Origin: Kistimonas asteriae | GTDB taxonomy: Bacteria > Pseudomonadota > Gammaproteobacteria > Pseudomonadales > Endozoicomonadaceae | Direction of reading: 5' to 3' | Length of the DNA stretch: 64,000 nt | Assembly: GCF_018263925.1 (NCBI RefSeq) | Contig: NZ_JAEVHF010000013.1 | Span: forward strand, 62,001-126,000 | In this document: positions 1-8,094 of the stretch, piece after piece | Numbering within the stretch: position 1 is the stretch's first letter | How the letters are laid out: each line of letters begins with the position of its first letter | The notes under the pieces: model-generated | The model's database searches: none | The model's input: the letters and a program-made list of their open reading frames with translations, nothing else | Told to the model about the DNA's origin: nothing | Translations under genes and position numbers: made by a program

Positions 1-1
1 A

Positions 2-322
2 AGTCAGGATGAGGCCCGCCTGCTGGATCAATTGCTCTGGCAGTTCCGGGAAGACAGCTTCATTCCGCATCGCCTGCAGAAGGATGACACCCTAAAGGAT
101 ACCCCTGTCACCATCGACTGGCAGACAGAATCTCTGGAACAACATAATGACGTGCTGATCAATCTGGCAAAGGCCATACCCGGGCAATGCACCCGCTTCA
201 GCCGCATCAGCGAGATTGTGATACAGTCTCCCGACGTATTGGCCATCACCCGTGAGCACTACCGTGAATACCGGGAACTGGGTTTCCCACCGAATACCCG
301 TGATCTGAGAAACAGGCACTGA
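2..322 (+). CDS. holC: DNA polymerase III chi subunit, 3' part
   Basis: The reading frame is open from the window edge, so the start lies upstream and about 107 C-terminal residues are visible. They follow the HolC pattern: an acidic/aromatic stretch leading into DSFIPHRL, then PVTIDW, a DVLINLA strand and a C-terminal helix REHYREYRELGF followed by NT. HolC (chi) is the clamp-loader accessory protein that links SSB to psi (HolD). The next gene starts 3 bp after the stop, so the two are probably cotranscribed. In Pseudomonas-type genomes pepA-holC-small gene-valS is a conserved order, and valS lies 13 kb downstream here. Assignment is by remembered family sequence, not a search. Confidence 0.85.
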   Translation, partial: SQDEARLLDQLLWQFREDSFIPHRLQKDDTLKDTPVTIDWQTESLEQHNDVLINLAKAIPGQCTRFSRISEIVIQSPDVLAITREHYREYRELGFPPNTRDLRNRH

Positions 323-325
323 CCC

Positions 326-736
326 ATGTCCGGAAACAACCCAACAGAAAAGAACACCGCCGACCTCCTGGGGGAGCTGGAAACCCTCAAGGATTTCCTG
401 GGCACGTCCAGCCTGCATGGCGATCAGGCTGATAACGTCTCAGACGAAACCAACACGGATGAGATTCCTATCCTGTTTGATATTGCCATGGACGATGGCG
501 AAGAAGACGATATCCCCCTGTTGCTCGACCAAGTCGACAATACCACTGAAATGCCTGATGACACACAGCAACTATCCACGCAACTGAGACCTGATCAGGT
601 AAAAGCCACTTTAGAGCAGGCTGGAGAATTGCTGATTCAGGAAATCATTGACGAAGAGATGGTTCGCATTGAAGCGATTCTTCGCCGTCAGCTCAAAGCG
701 AAATTAAATCAGTTACTGAACTCTGAAAAAAACTAA
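326..736 (+). CDS. Small acidic conserved protein of the holC-valS locus
   Basis: 136 residues with no signal peptide. The N-terminal part is strongly acidic and disordered-looking (DDGEEDDIPLLLD), and the C-terminal third is a charged helix (residues about 90-136) ending in an Arg/Lys-rich region. The gene follows holC by 3 bp. A hypothetical gene sits between holC and valS in Pseudomonas (PA3833-like), and size and position fit that family; its function is unknown. The end of this gene marks the left border of the inserted toxin region. No clear terminator follows. Confidence 0.75.
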   Translation: MSGNNPTEKNTADLLGELETLKDFLGTSSLHGDQADNVSDETNTDEIPILFDIAMDDGEEDDIPLLLDQVDNTTEMPDDTQQLSTQLRPDQVKATLEQAGELLIQEIIDEEMVRIEAILRRQLKAKLNQLLNSEKN

Positions 737-890
737 TAGCTGGTTTCATGGTATATCCATAATTAACCTCTAACCATGTGGGCAGTGTTAATACACTCGC
801 GAAATAATTCTGATATTTTTCTTATTTCATCTACTATCAATAACAAAATGATCCCGTAAATAGTATTGACTGCCCGTGTAAGGAAGCTAT

Positions 891-3506
891 ATGCCACCTA
901 GCTGCATCACTGTGCACAACCAGAAGAAAAAAAAAATCCATCAACAAAAAATTCTGATATTATTACTACTCCCATCAATTAACATTGCAGCCTCCCTACA
1001 CAATAACACTCCAAACGAGGGCATGATAATACAACATGGAAGCCTAAGTACTTTTGGCCAAACACTGCAAGAACAACTGCAAATCAAAATGAACAACAAT
1101 GACCTACCATTCCAACTATTTTATATCAACACAGATTCATTATTCACAGAAAAACAAACATTCGAAATACGACAATTACTTAATGCCTCGCACACCATTA
1201 TTTTAGATGGCACAACCAGCTCACCAGAAACCATCCAGACAACCAGTGCTGCTATTGGTGGCATCGGCCTGTCATCACCCGTAATAATGATACGCGGCAA
1301 TCAAAAAGCGTTTCCTGAATACAAGCATATTGTCATTCCTGCCAGCGTCAACGCCCCCCCCCCTGAAGTATTGAACAGACTGGCAGACGAAAGCTATCGT
1401 CTTCTGACCACATGGCGAGCCCCCCTTTACCATGCACGATCCGCCGAACGCCAGAAATCCCGCTGGCGTCCTGAGGCCAGCATCTCAATTGAACAACGCC
1501 ATATCGATCTCTCCTGCATGGTTGGCAGTAAATTTGAAAGCCGACAGGGCAACGAACCAGACTGGACAGAAGGTAAGACAGATGCCTGTGACCATGCAGC
1601 AAGCTTATCCTTGAGTTATACCGTCGATCTCATTCGATCTGTCCCCACATACATAGCTGATACACAGGACCTCAAATACCTGCGAATAACCGTTGACCCA
1701 GAAACCAACGGCGGTGCGGGATGGCATTTAGTAGACGCCCCCATGCACAAACATACCTGGTTCGAAAGCTGGACCAATCGTGAAACCTGGTTTGGACCAA
1801 TTGCCGACCGTTATACAATTCAGGTTCACCCGCTGGATCCAGATGTTCGCTTGCATAACGCGATACCGGCCAACACTCCAAAACAGTCACATATCACTGA
1901 ACGTTCGGCCATTCAAGTTGGTGTCATGGGGCAGTTTATTTTTCTGGGTCCTGAAATAATCGCCTATCAACCGGATGACAATATCGAAGAACAAGAGGAA
2001 GTTGGTGTTCCATCTGGTCAGGATGCGGTAAACGATCAAGCATCATCAGCAACTGACAACCTTTCTGACCAATCTGAAGCTCCCCCCCCCATTGAGATTT
2101 ATTCTGATGCACCAGGAACTAGCTCAGAGCAGAACAAAGAACATTCCAAGTCATATTATGCATTACCTAAAGAGGAGGCCAAAAAATACTATTTAAAATT
2201 AATAGATGATCATTTTGACACTTACCTTTATGAGTTATGGAAAGAAATACTTGAAGTCCGCAACCAACCAATAACATTGAACGGGAACAATCAGCCCCTG
2301 CCTATTAGCGAACAAATCAAGAACCAACTATTGTCAGTCATATTGATGGAAACAATGGGGAATATTAACCAACACAATGTTGACAGGCTTGTTTCCGCTC
2401 GAAATTACTGGTATACGGCAACCGCAACAAGTATATCCCCCTCAGTCATTCAAGCATACAAGGACAATCCAACAAACTTCAAATACCAAAGGCCTGAGTT
2501 CTTGCGCCCCTATCCGTTTTACTCTTTCAAAAGTAAAACAACAAGCCCCCAAACAAAAGACACATTCTCATCGAATACACATAGCACAGAGCAAACCTTG
2601 CTTGATCCTCCTGAAAAACCGGTCATACAAAACAGCCACACGTATAGATCGCCACTCACGCCAGTGACTGCATTTACATACAGCAGTGAACGCTCTATCA
2701 ACTATAAAAACCATGAATATATTCTTATCAACCAATCAAGGGCGGACACAGCTGATTACGCAGCCTGGACATGGTCTAGAGATTTTCCCAATGCGAGTAA
2801 ACACTGGCGCACCCATATTACCTGTCCGCTCTGGTGCCAAGATTGGTTTTTTGATAACAACGCTTTTTCGCCTGCAGCATACGCCAGTTTCACTCCCGGT
2901 TTTTCATCGACCTTTGCCGTTCCTGCCAGGAAAACAGATTTGTCCACCTTGATACTCACCGTCGCTATAAAGCCAGTTGCTTTAGGTGGACGCATACAGT
3001 ATCGCTTCATTTACCAAGACTATGGAACCTGGGGACAAAGCGGTAGGGATATCGCCTTCAATCAGGTCATCACTGTAAATTGGGGATCGTCAGTGTTTAA
3101 CCCAGAAGCGCCTGTCATTATTAAAATGCATAATAAAAATCTCTGTCTTAATGTGAGAGAAGGAGATACAAAAGGAAATGGGCAAGTCAATCTCTATAAA
3201 TGCCGCTATTCTGAGAGCCAAATCTGGGGGCAAGATCAATACCATCGTCTAAAAGCACACTCTGATGCACAGCAATGTCTGACAAAAAGAGCGCATAATA
3301 TAATCATGCTGGATACCTGTAACAATACTTCAAACCAGAAATGGTTCTGGGACGATCAACTTTTACGTGACACTGACGGTTGTTATCTTTTTACCGATAA
3401 CAATCTCTCATTAGCAGTTACGTGTGATCCCAATGAAGCAACACGCTGGATATACCAAGTCAAAAAACCGGTGACAAAGGGCGCTATCACTATCCTCCCA
3501 TTGTAA
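891..3506 (+). CDS. Cytolysin paralogue 1, stem replaced by long insertion
   Basis: 871 residues; ATG preceded by AAGGA 7 bases upstream. A Lys-rich start and hydrophobic run (residues 19-34) form a secretion signal. The pro-region (about 40-190) carries FYIN, IILDGTTS and GGIGLSSPVIMIR. A basic linker (RSAERQKSRWRPE, 184-196) leads into the cytolysin core with two Cys (209, 233), GGAGWHL and a HKHTWFESWTNRETWFGP stretch. The core resumes at FTYSSERSINYKNHEY (595-610), followed by the PAAYASFTPGFSSTF block and VNWGSSVF. A beta-trefoil follows (about 740-855) with QIWG and NQKWFW. Between them, residues about 346-592 replace the roughly 40-residue stem seen in paralogues 3 and 4. This insert has an acidic Pro/Ser part and a helical part (425-500). 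The family is leukocidin/V. cholerae cytolysin. Whether it still forms pores is unknown. Confidence 0.85.
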   Translation: MPPSCITVHNQKKKKIHQQKILILLLLPSINIAASLHNNTPNEGMIIQHGSLSTFGQTLQEQLQIKMNNNDLPFQLFYINTDSLFTEKQTFEIRQLLNASHTIILDGTTSSPETIQTTSAAIGGIGLSSPVIMIRGNQKAFPEYKHIVIPASVNAPPPEVLNRLADESYRLLTTWRAPLYHARSAERQKSRWRPEASISIEQRHIDLSCMVGSKFESRQGNEPDWTEGKTDACDHAASLSLSYTVDLIRSVPTYIADTQDLKYLRITVDPETNGGAGWHLVDAPMHKHTWFESWTNRETWFGPIADRYTIQVHPLDPDVRLHNAIPANTPKQSHITERSAIQVGVMGQFIFLGPEIIAYQPDDNIEEQEEVGVPSGQDAVNDQASSATDNLSDQSEAPPPIEIYSDAPGTSSEQNKEHSKSYYALPKEEAKKYYLKLIDDHFDTYLYELWKEILEVRNQPITLNGNNQPLPISEQIKNQLLSVILMETMGNINQHNVDRLVSARNYWYTATATSISPSVIQAYKDNPTNFKYQRPEFLRPYPFYSFKSKTTSPQTKDTFSSNTHSTEQTLLDPPEKPVIQNSHTYRSPLTPVTAFTYSSERSINYKNHEYILINQSRADTADYAAWTWSRDFPNASKHWRTHITCPLWCQDWFFDNNAFSPAAYASFTPGFSSTFAVPARKTDLSTLILTVAIKPVALGGRIQYRFIYQDYGTWGQSGRDIAFNQVITVNWGSSVFNPEAPVIIKMHNKNLCLNVREGDTKGNGQVNLYKCRYSESQIWGQDQYHRLKAHSDAQQCLTKRAHNIIMLDTCNNTSNQKWFWDDQLLRDTDGCYLFTDNNLSLAVTCDPNEATRWIYQVKKPVTKGAITILPL
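1354..1363 (+). repeat. Poly-C tract (10 C) in cytolysin 1
   Basis: Ten consecutive C bases code for Ala-Pro-Pro-Pro in the pro-region. The frame is intact in this copy. A single-base slip would truncate the protein at about residue 155. Homopolymeric C/G tracts of this length are known phase-variation sites in other bacteria; a switch here is inference. Confidence 0.8.
2082..2090 (+). repeat. Poly-C tract (9 C) in cytolysin 1 insert
   Basis: Nine consecutive C bases coding for Pro-Pro-Pro inside the stem-replacing insertion. This is the second long C run in the same gene. Confidence 0.8.
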
Positions 3507-3642
3507 CAGTGGCGCTATACTGCATTGCTATGAATGATAGAAAAAATCGTAAAACCTAACCTATCAGTCCGCTATGATGTCACAATGACATTTTCGCCTT
3601 AAACCGTCATAGTTCTCCCGGACAGTTTCAAACGAGATACTA

Positions 3643-3653
3643 TTGATGTGTGC
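3643..3653. repeat. IS630 left inverted end
   Basis: TTGATGTGTGC, exact reverse complement of 4754-4764; preceded by the TA target at 3641-3642. Confidence 0.88.
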
Positions 3654-3708
3654 AAAAACTTCCAGATTTCCTCTGTGTAAATCTATCATCTCAGCGCCAG
3701 AGGTGATC

Positions 3709-4748
3709 ATGAGTAAGGTTGACGGTCGAAAAATATCTCATGCAGTCCGCGAATCCATCCGTATGGAAGCTATGCAGCAATGGCAGGACGGTGCTTCTGC
3801 CAGCCATCTGGCAGAACAGTACGGGGTTAATAAATCCTGCATTTATGAATGGATAAACAGCTATAAACAGGGCGGTTTTGATGCCCTGAAAACCTGTGAG
3901 ATGCCAGGTCGGCCGCCTAAGCTGACGGATTCGCAGAAATCCGAACTGGCAGAGATTCTGTTACACCAGCCCCCCACCGCTTATGGTTTCTACAAAGCCC
4001 TGTGGACCCGGGATATTGTTGCAGCCATCATCAAGCGAGTCTTCGATGCTTCCATGTACCCGGCATCCGTTGGCAGGATGCTCAGAAAAATGGGATTTTC
4101 GCCACAACGACCCACCCGTAAGGCGTGGCAGCAGAGTAAAAAAGTCCATGAATGGCTAAATGAAACCTACCCGGCGCTTCGCACACAGGCCGAGGAGCAC
4201 AATGCCCTGATCTACTTTGCTGACGAGGCCAGCGTTCGTTCCGATTATCACAGTGGCACTACCTTGGGACGAAAAGGGTGTACCCCCTTGGTTGAAGCAA
4301 CCGGAGCACGCTTTGGTATCAACATGATTTCAGCTATCAGCGGTGAGGGAACAATGCGCTATATGACCATTACGGGCCGTTTCAATGCCGATGTTTTATT
4401 CGCTTTCTGAAACAGGTGGTCAGATCCCATGACCGGCCTGTCATGGTCGTGGTTGATGGACACTCAGCTCATAAGGCGAAGAAAGTTCCCAAATACCTGA
4501 AACAGGAACCTCGCCTTTTGGCGATTGAAATACTGCCGACCTACTCACCGGAGCTGAATCCTGATGAATTGGTATGGGGTTATTTGAAGTCTGGACACAT
4601 TGGACGGATGCTCCTGAGGAGCAAAGAGCAGTTTCTACGCGCCATCACTTCAGGCTTGCGTTCGCTACAGAAAATGCCCGATAAGATTCAGGGATTCTTC
4701 AGGGCTGAACATACCGCTTATGCTTGTGTGGAGGTATTTGTTGGGTAG
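3709..4748 (+). pseudogene. IS630-family transposase, frameshifted
   Basis: The start is ATG at 3709 (MSKVDGRK) with AGAGGTGATC just upstream. The N-terminus is a helix-turn-helix (ASHLAEQYGVNKSCIYEWI), then a PPKLTDSQ linker and a DDE catalytic domain. The three acidic residues are present: Asp in YFADEASVRSD, Asp in VVVDGHSAHK, and Glu in YSPELNPDELVW. The frame breaks at 4394-4397. Four T bases stand where five would restore DVFIRFLKQV; the first frame stops at 4408-4410 and the second part runs to 4748. The simplest reading is a 1-bp loss in a T run. Programmed frameshifting is possible because both halves are otherwise intact. Confidence 0.88.
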
Positions 4749-4753
4749 ATATG

Positions 4754-4764
4754 GCACACATCAA
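4754..4764. repeat. IS630 right inverted end
   Basis: GCACACATCAA, exact reverse complement of 3643-3653; followed by the TA target at 4765-4766. Confidence 0.88.
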
Positions 4765-4765
4765 T

Positions 4766-4981
4766 AATAACAATGCACTCTTACTACACTCCTGTAGCTA
4801 TGTGGAAAATCAGAAATACGACTGAAACCATGACCGATTAAGGAATAGCCAAGACTGTTATCTTTTCCTGAGCAACAATGACAAATTAAGCATAAGTTGT
4901 GATGACGTAGAAACGTCCAAATGATCGTTGCACATACAAAACCCAAACTCACATAACACCTTACTAATTACTTCATTATAA
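4766..4981 (+). pseudogene. 3' remnant of a fifth cytolysin (beta-trefoil end)
   Basis: Read in the frame starting at 4766, this stretch aligns with the last 70 residues of cytolysin 1. NNNALLLHSCS matches HNIIMLDTCN, ENQKY matches SNQKW, and SQDCYLFLSNN matches TDGCYLFTDNN. LSISCDDVETSK matches LAVTCDPNEATR, and the tail ends after the same number of codons (18 past the second stop) with TAA at 4979-4981. Two in-frame TGA codons (4823-4825, 4922-4924) fall at or next to conserved Trp positions, consistent with TGG to TGA decay. The rest of the gene is absent, and the IS630 element abuts it. About 13 codons left of the element (3600-3640) show only weak similarity. No ordinary gene is present from 4982 to 5203. 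Confidence 0.75.
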
Positions 4982-5203
4982 CAATCACTTCCTACCAAAC
5001 CCAGAAAACAGGCAACAATTAGCGGCCCGGAAACCTTGCTTATATGAATACTAAAAAATATGAAAAAAAACTGCTCAAAAAAGACAGGAAATAAATACGC
5101 AACCTATTCGACTTTTTCTCAAAAAGTGTTAACTCCCTGCTACGCTAAATGCCAAAACATTATATAAAACACCGGTTTTTAGCCTGTAACCAGGACAATA
5201 TGA

Positions 5204-7705
5204 ATGCCACATACAGCGTTAACCCGAAAAACCACCACACCACTCACTAAATACATTATTTTTTTCATGGGGATAATTGCGTTAAATGGTTTAACCTGGT
5301 TACATCCTCCAGACACTCATGCCTCTCATCACTCATTCGGCCCACTGACAGAGTATGGCAGCCGGTTAAAACAGCACATTCAAACTGATAAAGACTTCCC
5401 TGCCCCGCTGACTTATATCAATGCACTATCTCCCCCTTTACCTGAGGAATGGCAGACAATCCATCAACAGCTAACATCTGGCGCCATTATTATTGTGGAT
5501 GGGACAACCTCATTACCCGCCGACGTTCAAGATATCAGCGCCAAGGTTGGCGGCCTGGGTATGAGGGGCACAATTGTAATGATCCGAAAGCAACCGGGAA
5601 AAGCGCCAGAATACAAAGATCTTCAGTGGTTCCCCCCACAATCGGAAACGGATGGCGAAACCGTCAAAATAAACCACCAGTTAGCACAGAAACTGGCTGA
5701 TGAAACCCTACAGATGCTAACGCCCTGGCACTCGTCCTCACGCTATCGCACGGCAGTAAAACCGGGCGGTAAAGTCCCTCCCTGGAAACCCGAACTCTCC
5801 ATCCCCATTGAAATCAGACAACTGGGGTTCCCCTGCCTGGTTGGCAGCCGCTACGAAGGCAATAATTTCACCGGGTATTCTGCCTGGGACGATACACTGA
5901 TTGATGCCTGTAACAACGAAGCCAGTGTATCTCTGAATTATTCTGTTGAACTGATCCGCTCAAAACGAAGCAAAGGGACAACCCAGAACGCCAAAATTGT
6001 CCGGATTACCATGGATCCTGGCAGCAGTGGAGGGGCTGGCTGGCATCTTGTCAATCTGCCACAACACAAGCACACCTGGTTTGAAAGCTGGGCAAACCGT
6101 GAAACCTGGTATGGCCCTGTTGCTGAAAGCTACGCTGTCACGCTGGAGCCACTTGATCCCGATATACGCCTATATCACGCCGTGCCAGACAATCATCCCA
6201 AACATTCCGAGATTTCCCACACCACGAAGATCGAAATCGGTGTTGCGCTGACAGCAGGAATCGATTTCCCGCTACATGATGATCAAAATGAAGGGCAGCA
6301 AATGTGTTGCGGGGGTAACGATGAGCATGGACACGACGCGGACATAGTAGATGGCGGTGCCGAAGGGGATGATGATGGTGCTCACCCAGCACACGCTCAC
6401 GGAGGTCAACCTCCTGCTGCACCTCAAGCTGCCGGCATGGCCGGGAATGATAGCGGCCCTTGTTGTTGTGGCGGCCACGGTAGTTCCTCAGATAGTGGTG
6501 GCCATGGTAGTTCCTCAGATAGTGTTAGTCATGGCAGTTCCACAGATAGTGGTAGCCATGATAGTTCCTCAGATACTGATGACCAAGGCAGTACGGGCAT
6601 GGATCCAATGAGCGATGATGATGAGGATGACGAGGGAGCCGACCAGCACAAAAACAGTTTTGACCCGTACGGGCATGAGTCAGGTGGGAGCTGTTGTCGT
6701 GACGACGTTATAACCTTCCCAGGGACGGGGGGAATTGTGAGAAGCACCCTATTCCCATCCACACTTCAAAAAAGACAACACACTTTGTCGCCACATCGCC
6801 AGAAACGCACGCGTGCAGCACAATTCAGGGATATTGGTACGGAACAGTCGTTCACCTACGAAAGCAAACGCTCCATCGCCTATCAAAATCATGAGTATGA
6901 GGTAATTAATCGCGCCAAAACCGGAATTCAGAATACGGCGTCCTGGCTTTGGACACGTGAATTTTCTAAATACGCCAGTCACTGGCGCACAAATAATACC
7001 TGCCCACTCTGGTGCGATGACTGGTTTTTTGCAGACAGCGCCTTCTCTCCGGCGGCCTACGCACACTTCATTCCTGGCTTTTCAGCGACATTCATGGTTC
7101 CTGCAGAGAAGACTGGGCAATCAACCATCCGTTTTACCAGCAGCGTCAAACCCATCGCCCTCGGTGGCAGGGTGCAATACCAGTTTTTCTACCAGAAATA
7201 TGCGCCATTCAGCCGTAAGGGAACTGACTATCACCTCGCGCAAGATCTCACCATTGACTGGGACTCGCCGATATTTGCCGCCGAAATCCCCATCTCTCTG
7301 GAGGCCTTGCACAGGAATACACCGAATGGTGCATGCCTTACAGCACACAGCACCAACAGGGAGTCCCTCGAGCCAGCGTCTGTCAGCTCATGTCAGTTAC
7401 AACCCAACCAGCTATGGGGACTCGACACAGAGCTACGCCTGCGTTCTTTCCTGATTTATGATCATTGCCTTAACCGTGAACCGGATGACACGCTTTCATT
7501 ACGACGTTGTGACCGCAGTATTTCACAAAAATGGAAATGGGTTGAAAACAACCTGGTCAACAGACAAGGGGGCTATCTCAGCATTTCCTCAGAAGGCAGC
7601 CTTTATACCAGCTGGCAACCTGCAGAATTAACTGCATGGCACGGCTTTATTCGTCAGTCCCATAGCAGCGATGCCCTGCGTGTCGACCCTGCCGTAAAAA
7701 CCTAG
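5204..7705 (+). CDS. Cytolysin paralogue 2 with His/Cys/Asp-rich stem insertion
   Basis: 833 residues; CCAGGA stands 8 bases before the ATG. A signal peptide (about 1-40) precedes a pro-region with YINALSPPL, IIIVDGTTSLP and GGLG (70-130). A linker with basic residues leads to KPELSIPIEIR and the cytolysin core: Cys211 and Cys236, GGAGWHL, HKHTWFESWANRETW. From about 350 to 548 the stem is replaced by a hydrophilic segment. It contains MCCGG, PCCCGG and SCCRD clusters, HGHDAD, AHPAHAHGG, five 9-residue repeats of GHGSSSDSG type (424-468) and DDDEDDEGAD. The core resumes at FTYESKRSIAYQNHEYEV and runs to IDWDSPIF (690). The trefoil spans about 695-815, with NQLWG and SQKWKW. It is a VCC/VVH-family toxin by homology. 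The insert suggests metal or Ca binding, which is inference. Confidence 0.85.
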   Translation: MPHTALTRKTTTPLTKYIIFFMGIIALNGLTWLHPPDTHASHHSFGPLTEYGSRLKQHIQTDKDFPAPLTYINALSPPLPEEWQTIHQQLTSGAIIIVDGTTSLPADVQDISAKVGGLGMRGTIVMIRKQPGKAPEYKDLQWFPPQSETDGETVKINHQLAQKLADETLQMLTPWHSSSRYRTAVKPGGKVPPWKPELSIPIEIRQLGFPCLVGSRYEGNNFTGYSAWDDTLIDACNNEASVSLNYSVELIRSKRSKGTTQNAKIVRITMDPGSSGGAGWHLVNLPQHKHTWFESWANRETWYGPVAESYAVTLEPLDPDIRLYHAVPDNHPKHSEISHTTKIEIGVALTAGIDFPLHDDQNEGQQMCCGGNDEHGHDADIVDGGAEGDDDGAHPAHAHGGQPPAAPQAAGMAGNDSGPCCCGGHGSSSDSGGHGSSSDSVSHGSSTDSGSHDSSSDTDDQGSTGMDPMSDDDEDDEGADQHKNSFDPYGHESGGSCCRDDVITFPGTGGIVRSTLFPSTLQKRQHTLSPHRQKRTRAAQFRDIGTEQSFTYESKRSIAYQNHEYEVINRAKTGIQNTASWLWTREFSKYASHWRTNNTCPLWCDDWFFADSAFSPAAYAHFIPGFSATFMVPAEKTGQSTIRFTSSVKPIALGGRVQYQFFYQKYAPFSRKGTDYHLAQDLTIDWDSPIFAAEIPISLEALHRNTPNGACLTAHSTNRESLEPASVSSCQLQPNQLWGLDTELRLRSFLIYDHCLNREPDDTLSLRRCDRSISQKWKWVENNLVNRQGGYLSISSEGSLYTSWQPAELTAWHGFIRQSHSSDALRVDPAVKT
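6473..6607 (+). repeat. 27-bp tandem repeats in cytolysin 2
   Basis: Four clear 27-bp units and a degenerate fifth (starts 6473, 6500, 6527, 6554, 6581). They encode GHGSSSDSG, GHGSSSDSV, SHGSSTDSG, SHDSSSDTD and DQGSTGMDP. The unit length keeps the frame, so copy number could change without breaking the protein. Confidence 0.85.
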
Positions 7706-8094
7706 GCCATCAAAATGACAGAAAACCATTGACCATTTTTAATGGAACTCATCAAGAGCAATGGTTTTCTTTCACGACCTTTTATTTATCGCCAGCGACT
7801 AACAAATGAACACCCATTTAACACACTGAAAACGGAAACCCCATCGACAACAAAAGCCTTTGTTAGTTTCACAAAACAAAATATGAATAACCCAACGAAA
7901 ACCAACAACAAACGAATACCACTCAGGGCAACAGTAAAATAAGTAGTAATCACTCTTTATGATTAATTAAGTTTACTTTTGTCACCTTTATGTAACACTC
8001 AACAATATCTTCTAGCCAATAGAAAGTTATTACACTATAGCCTTATACAAATCTTCTCTTTGTAGTTGATTTTTCTGTATCAGAAAACTGAGAG
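7706..8094. other. AT-rich spacer between cytolysins 2 and 3
   Basis: 389 bases with no supported gene. It holds a short frame (7742-7942) with no ribosome-binding site or family pattern. It presumably carries the promoter of cytolysin 3, but I cannot assign one. Confidence 0.5.

Larger units (their letters stand above)
3643..4764 (+). mobile_element. IS630-family insertion sequence
   Basis: The 1122-bp element is bounded by perfect 11-bp inverted ends (TTGATGTGTGC at 3643-3653; GCACACATCAA at 4754-4764) and flanked on both sides by the dinucleotide TA (3641-3642 and 4765-4766). TA target duplication is the hallmark of IS630/Tc1 elements. Its single transposase gene is broken by a frameshift. 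It lies between cytolysin 1 and the remnant of another cytolysin copy. Confidence 0.9.

Noticed and set aside
6473..6607. CRISPR-like regular repeats
   Set aside because: The 27-bp units are directly adjacent, without spacers, and are in frame inside a protein gene.
5204..7705. RTX toxin because of the Asp/Gly-rich segment
   Set aside because: The repeats are not GGxGxDxUx nonapeptides, and the flanks match the leukocidin/cytolysin core.
7742..7942. 66-codon frame between cytolysins 2 and 3
   Set aside because: No ribosome-binding site, Thr/Asn-rich composition typical of random AT-rich DNA.
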